A stretch of DNA of 64,000 nucleotides from Taibaiella helva (lineage in GTDB: Bacteria > Bacteroidota > Bacteroidia > Chitinophagales > Chitinophagaceae): contig NZ_QUZZ01000003.1 of assembly GCF_003545695.1 (NCBI RefSeq), forward strand, positions 124,001-188,000, given 5' to 3'. How positions within the stretch are numbered: the first letter of the stretch is position 1; the number at the start of each line of letters is the position of its first letter. Shown here in pieces: positions 61,703 through 64,000 of this stretch. Below the pieces are notes generated by a model, which ran no database searches, was not told the origin of the DNA, and saw nothing but the letters and a program-made list of their open reading frames with translations. The translations under genes and the position numbers were made by a program.

Positions 61703-62098
61703 TCAGAATATGGGCCTGAAAGAACCGTGATCTTTAAGATATTGGAGCTTGGCCTGGAACATAACTGCCATCTTAGCGGCGCGGGCCCTGGCATCGTCGG
61801 CTACCGGCCCGTCAAAATAGGTATCCAGCGTGAGATCGAATAGCTGCAGCCAGCGATCGAAATGCTGTGTCCCGATTGGCAGCCGGGCATGGGGCATAAA
61901 TGGCGCACCGGAATACGTATGCTGGTCCAGCAGCACTGTTTCCCAGAAAGTGTACATTTTGGCAAGGTGTTTTGGCCATTGATCGCCAATGGCTTCCTGG
62001 AATATGGGGCCGATCAGCTCGTCTGCACGCACATGAGTGTAAAATTTATTGACCAAAAGCTCAATATCGGTGCGGTTATGGATGTCGGATCGCTTCAT
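61703..62098 (-). CDS. Group III truncated hemoglobin
   Basis: Single-domain 2-on-2 globin of 131 residues from ATG 62098 (MKRSDIHNR...). The TTG at 62128 is less likely. Proximal heme ligand His79 lies in GTQHFDRWLQLF, with NKFYTHVRADELIGPIF in the B/C region and MYTFWETVLL in E. The group III (glbP-type) pattern lacks the Gly-Gly motifs of groups I and II. Function could be oxygen or NO handling. A minus-strand -7 TACCTTTG at 62244-62251 may be its promoter. Confidence 0.93.
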   Translation of the reverse strand: MKRSDIHNRTDIELLVNKFYTHVRADELIGPIFQEAIGDQWPKHLAKMYTFWETVLLDQHTYSGAPFMPHARLPIGTQHFDRWLQLFDLTLDTYFDGPVADDARARAAKMAVMFQAKLQYLKDHGSFRPIF

Positions 62099-62182
62099 GT
62101 CTGTATCATTTTGAAAAAAAATACACAAATTTCTCGCTGACTATTCACTTTGTCAAAGCGGTTAAGCACAGTTTCTTTTGGG

Positions 62183-62290
62183 TTTTGCACATTGAAAATA
62201 TGTTTATCCACAATTATTTAGCAAAAAAACAGCTCTATTTACGCAAAGGTAATGCAGGCTTGCTTTTCCGTCATTTTAATATGTGGAAAA
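62183..62290. promoter_or_regulatory. AT-rich region with three DnaA-box matches
   Basis: TTTTGCACA (62183), TTATCCACA (62204, the perfect E. coli consensus) and TGTGGAAAA (62282, reverse) match TTWTNCACA. They lie in the 266-bp gap between hemoglobin and mraZ. Three boxes do not define an origin: typical clusters are denser, so this may be chance or DnaA-dependent control of the dcw cluster. Confidence 0.35.
62244..62251 (-). promoter_or_regulatory. Candidate -7 element for hemoglobin gene
   Basis: Minus-strand TACCTTTG, an exact TAnnTTTG match, about 145 bp before ATG 62098. The long leader it implies lowers confidence. Confidence 0.4.
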
Positions 62291-62309
62291 AATCTTCAAT
62301 AAATCCAAG

Positions 62310-62344
62310 TGGTAAATTGTGGGAAATTGTGTTATTTTGTGGTT
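62310..62344 (+). promoter_or_regulatory. MraZ-type operator array (four TGGNN units, 10-bp period)
   Basis: Units TGGTA (62310), TGGGA (62320), TGTTA (62330) and TGGTT (62340) recur at exactly 10 bp. Separating 5-mers are AATTG, AATTG and TTTTG. MraZ of E. coli binds TGGGN repeats spaced by 5 bp upstream of its own gene. The array ends 20 bp before the mraZ ATG. One unit (TGTTA) is degenerate. Confidence 0.7.
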
Positions 62345-62364
62345 GAATTGGATCAAAGCCTGTA

Positions 62365-62829
62365 ATGACAAGCCTTTTAGGAGAATATGAAGTATCGATG
62401 GACGCGAAAGGTCGCGTTCTGGTACCTGCCGGCTTCCGCAAGCAATTGCCGGAAGGGGAGGATACCTGCTTCATTATCAGCAGGGGTTTGAACAATATCG
62501 TTACCCTGTACCCTGAAAAAAGCTGGGAACAATTCGCTGCCAAGCTTGCCAAGCTCAACGAGTTCAACAGCCAGGCCAGCGCCCTCAAAAGAGTATTGCT
62601 GGGCGGCGCCAACCGGGTAGAGCTGGATGCGGCAGGTCGTTTGCTGATCCCGAAGCCTTTGCAGGACTTTGCCGGGCTCAAAAAGGACCTGGTATTTCTG
62701 GCGGTAGACAACAAAGTGGAAATTTGGGATAAAGATACCTATTACGAGCACATCAGGCAACAAAGCGCCAACCTTACGGAGCTGGCCAACAGTGTATTTG
62801 GAAATAGCTTCATGGATCCGTTCCAGTAA
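62365..62829 (+). CDS. mraZ: Transcriptional regulator MraZ
   Basis: DNA-binding regulator of the dcw cluster, 154 residues. Two SpoVT-AbrB-like halves are visible: VSMDAKGRVLVPAGFR (~11-26) and VELDAAGRLLIPKPLQ (~88-103), each with the DxxGR signature. It forms ring-shaped oligomers in known cases. Directly downstream of the 10-bp-period operator array and 49 bp before rsmH. Confidence 0.96.
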   Translation: MTSLLGEYEVSMDAKGRVLVPAGFRKQLPEGEDTCFIISRGLNNIVTLYPEKSWEQFAAKLAKLNEFNSQASALKRVLLGGANRVELDAAGRLLIPKPLQDFAGLKKDLVFLAVDNKVEIWDKDTYYEHIRQQSANLTELANSVFGNSFMDPFQ

Positions 62830-62878
62830 ACCGTCCGTACACCACCAATCAGATCTTTCTTAGCCGACAAATCGTACC

Positions 62879-63784
62879 ATGACTGAGTCTTCGCATTATC
62901 ATACTTCTGTATTGCTGCATGAAGCGGTGGATGCCCTTAACATACAGGAAGCGGGTGTATACGTGGATGGCACTTTTGGCGGGGGCGGACACAGCAGGGA
63001 GATACTGAAGCGGCTGGGTAAGAAAGGCAGGCTGATCGTTTTCGATCATGACAAGGATGCCTGGAAAAACCTGCCCGATGATCCGAGGATACTGTTGGTC
63101 AAAGAGAATTTCCGTTACCTGCGCCGGTTTTTGCAATTGCATGGCGTGCCTCAGGTCAATGGCATACTGGTGGATCTGGGTGTAAGCTCTTTTCAATTTG
63201 ATACTGCAGAGCGGGGCTTCTCTATCCGTTTCGATGCGCCGCTGGATATGCGGATGGATGAGCGGAACGACTTTACTGCGGCCGACCTTATCCGGGATTA
63301 CCCGGAAGAAAGGTTGCATAAGCTGCTGGAGCAATACGGTGAAGTGCGGAATGCACGCACCCTGGCGAAAACCATCGTGGAAGGCCGTAAGAAAATGGCG
63401 GTGCATACGATCGCCGGCTTCAAGGACCTGATCGCAGATTGCATCAAAGGAAACCCGAACCGCTACCTGGCACAGGTGTTCCAGGCCCTGCGCATAGAAG
63501 TGAACGATGAGTTGGGTGTGCTGGGCGATTTCCTCGAGCAAACGCCGCGTTGCCTGAAGCCCGGCGGAAGATTGGCGGTGATCACCTTCCATTCGCTGGA
63601 AGACCGGATGGTGAAGCAGTTCATCAAGCAGGGAACATTGAGCCCGCAGCAGACCGATCCTTTTGGCCGCAACCTTACGGAACGCCCTTTCAAGGTGCTG
63701 AAAGATATCGTGCCTTCGGAGGAAGAGCTGAGCGTCAACAACCGGTCCCGCAGCGCAAGACTAAGAGTAGCAGAACGCTTATAA
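62879..63784 (+). CDS. rsmH: 16S rRNA (cytosine1402-N4)-methyltransferase RsmH
   Basis: SAM-dependent methylation of C1402 in 16S rRNA; second gene of the division cluster. 301 residues. HTSVLLHEAVDAL opens, SAM motif DGTFGGGGHSREIL (~30-43), DLGVSSFQ (~100), FDAPLDMRM and the C-terminal ITFHSLEDRMVKQF and SRSARLRVAERL are all typical. Downstream of mraZ. Confidence 0.96.
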   Translation: MTESSHYHTSVLLHEAVDALNIQEAGVYVDGTFGGGGHSREILKRLGKKGRLIVFDHDKDAWKNLPDDPRILLVKENFRYLRRFLQLHGVPQVNGILVDLGVSSFQFDTAERGFSIRFDAPLDMRMDERNDFTAADLIRDYPEERLHKLLEQYGEVRNARTLAKTIVEGRKKMAVHTIAGFKDLIADCIKGNPNRYLAQVFQALRIEVNDELGVLGDFLEQTPRCLKPGGRLAVITFHSLEDRMVKQFIKQGTLSPQQTDPFGRNLTERPFKVLKDIVPSEEELSVNNRSRSARLRVAERL

Positions 63785-63830
63785 CATATCAGTAACCAGT
63801 AGCGTACTTAACAAGAATTTAGAACCAGGC

Positions 63831-64000
63831 GTGAGCAGCAACAGATTAAATAGCATAACCGAAGCGGAAGCCCCGATAGCTGCAGTGCAGGAGGAAACGC
63901 CTGCAATAGCCGTGCAGGCGCCGGCGCCGGAACAGCAAGCGTCCAAAAACGCACCGGGAGCGAAGTGGGCCAGCTGGAAGGATATTGTCGAGCGTATCTC
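63831..64000 (+). CDS. Start of FtsL-like cell-division protein (truncated by window)
   Basis: Partial; 56 codons from GTG 63831, the first good start after rsmH (46-bp gap). The visible part (MSSNRLNSITEAEAPIAAVQ) is an Ala/Glu/Pro-rich cytoplasmic tail ending GAKWASWKDIVERI, where a transmembrane segment should follow beyond the window. Identification rests on position, between rsmH and the expected ftsI, and on the soluble tail. No signal peptide. Confidence 0.55.
   Translation, partial: MSSNRLNSITEAEAPIAAVQEETPAIAVQAPAPEQQASKNAPGAKWASWKDIVERI

Noticed and set aside
62129-62364. Chromosomal replication origin
   Set aside because: Only three scattered DnaA boxes, no dnaA or parAB nearby, and an mraZ promoter/operator explains much of the region.
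1-64000. CRISPR array, tRNA, rRNA, transposase or prophage
   Set aside because: I looked for evenly spaced repeats, cloverleaf-like segments and mobile-element gene products and found none; the repeated DNA present is either within the T9SS genes or short intergenic elements.

Overview
The window reads as chromosomal DNA of a member of the Bacteroidota, most probably the Chitinophagales/Chitinophagaceae side of the phylum. Signs are several proteins ending in a type A sorting domain of the type IX secretion system (T9SS, the gliding/Por system), promoters with the phylum-specific TAnnTTTG -7 element, topoisomerase IV and cytochrome oxidase genes of Bacteroidota type, and the mraZ-rsmH start of the division/cell-wall (dcw) cluster. 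I see no tRNA, rRNA, CRISPR array, transposase or phage gene. Base composition looks even throughout.

Region 1 (1-25.9 kb) is accessory. Seven co-oriented genes encode large secreted proteins (552 to 1364 residues), each with a signal peptide (except the first, cut by the window edge), stacked immunoglobulin-like and PKD domains and a T9SS C-terminal signal. Most genes are followed by their own hairpin terminator, so they look like single-gene units. They are built from a shared kit: an N-terminal Asn-Gly-Trp module, a GEVED domain, CARDB-like domains, Ig_7-like domains carrying a ~185-residue insertion (seven copies), LGND-type Ig repeats, one PKD domain and two families of C-terminal tail. 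One protein is a mosaic of the two families, two genes share an almost identical 152-bp tract, and a frameshifted tail survives at 21.2-21.5 kb. Together this looks like an adhesin or matrix-protein array that evolves by domain exchange.

Region 2 (25.9-46.8 kb) is housekeeping and small operons: ispE; an ABC ATPase with a PduO-type cobalamin adenosyltransferase; a bifunctional nuclease; topoisomerase IV subunit A (parC); an alpha/beta hydrolase; a PadR regulator with a small membrane protein; a leftward run of OM protein, patatin, atypical SDR, aroE and lipoprotein; DUF983; msrC; a DUF4105 protein with an alpha/beta hydrolase; an RprX/RprY-like two-component pair with an OmpA-like lipoprotein; a MacB-type permease; and an atypical beta-ketoacyl synthase.

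Region 3 (46.8-55 kb) holds a dipeptide epimerase, a T9SS-exported C10 (streptopain-type) protease, a large SNF2 helicase, methylmalonyl-CoA epimerase, and a cysteine desulfurase with an A-type Fe-S carrier. The adenosyltransferase (27.6 kb) and the epimerase (53 kb) both belong to B12-dependent methylmalonyl-CoA metabolism.

Region 4 (55.4-59.7 kb) is a respiratory operon: heme farnesyltransferase, two tandem oxidase subunit III genes, subunit IV, SCO and DUF420. Region 5 (59.9-64 kb) has a TIGR02117 protein, an OM protein, a truncated hemoglobin, and then mraZ, rsmH and the start of an ftsL-like gene, preceded by a four-copy 10-bp-period array that matches MraZ operator design.

No unambiguous new defence or biosynthetic system was found. 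The most unusual content is the T9SS array with its recurrent insertion module, mosaic gene, conversion tract and relic.
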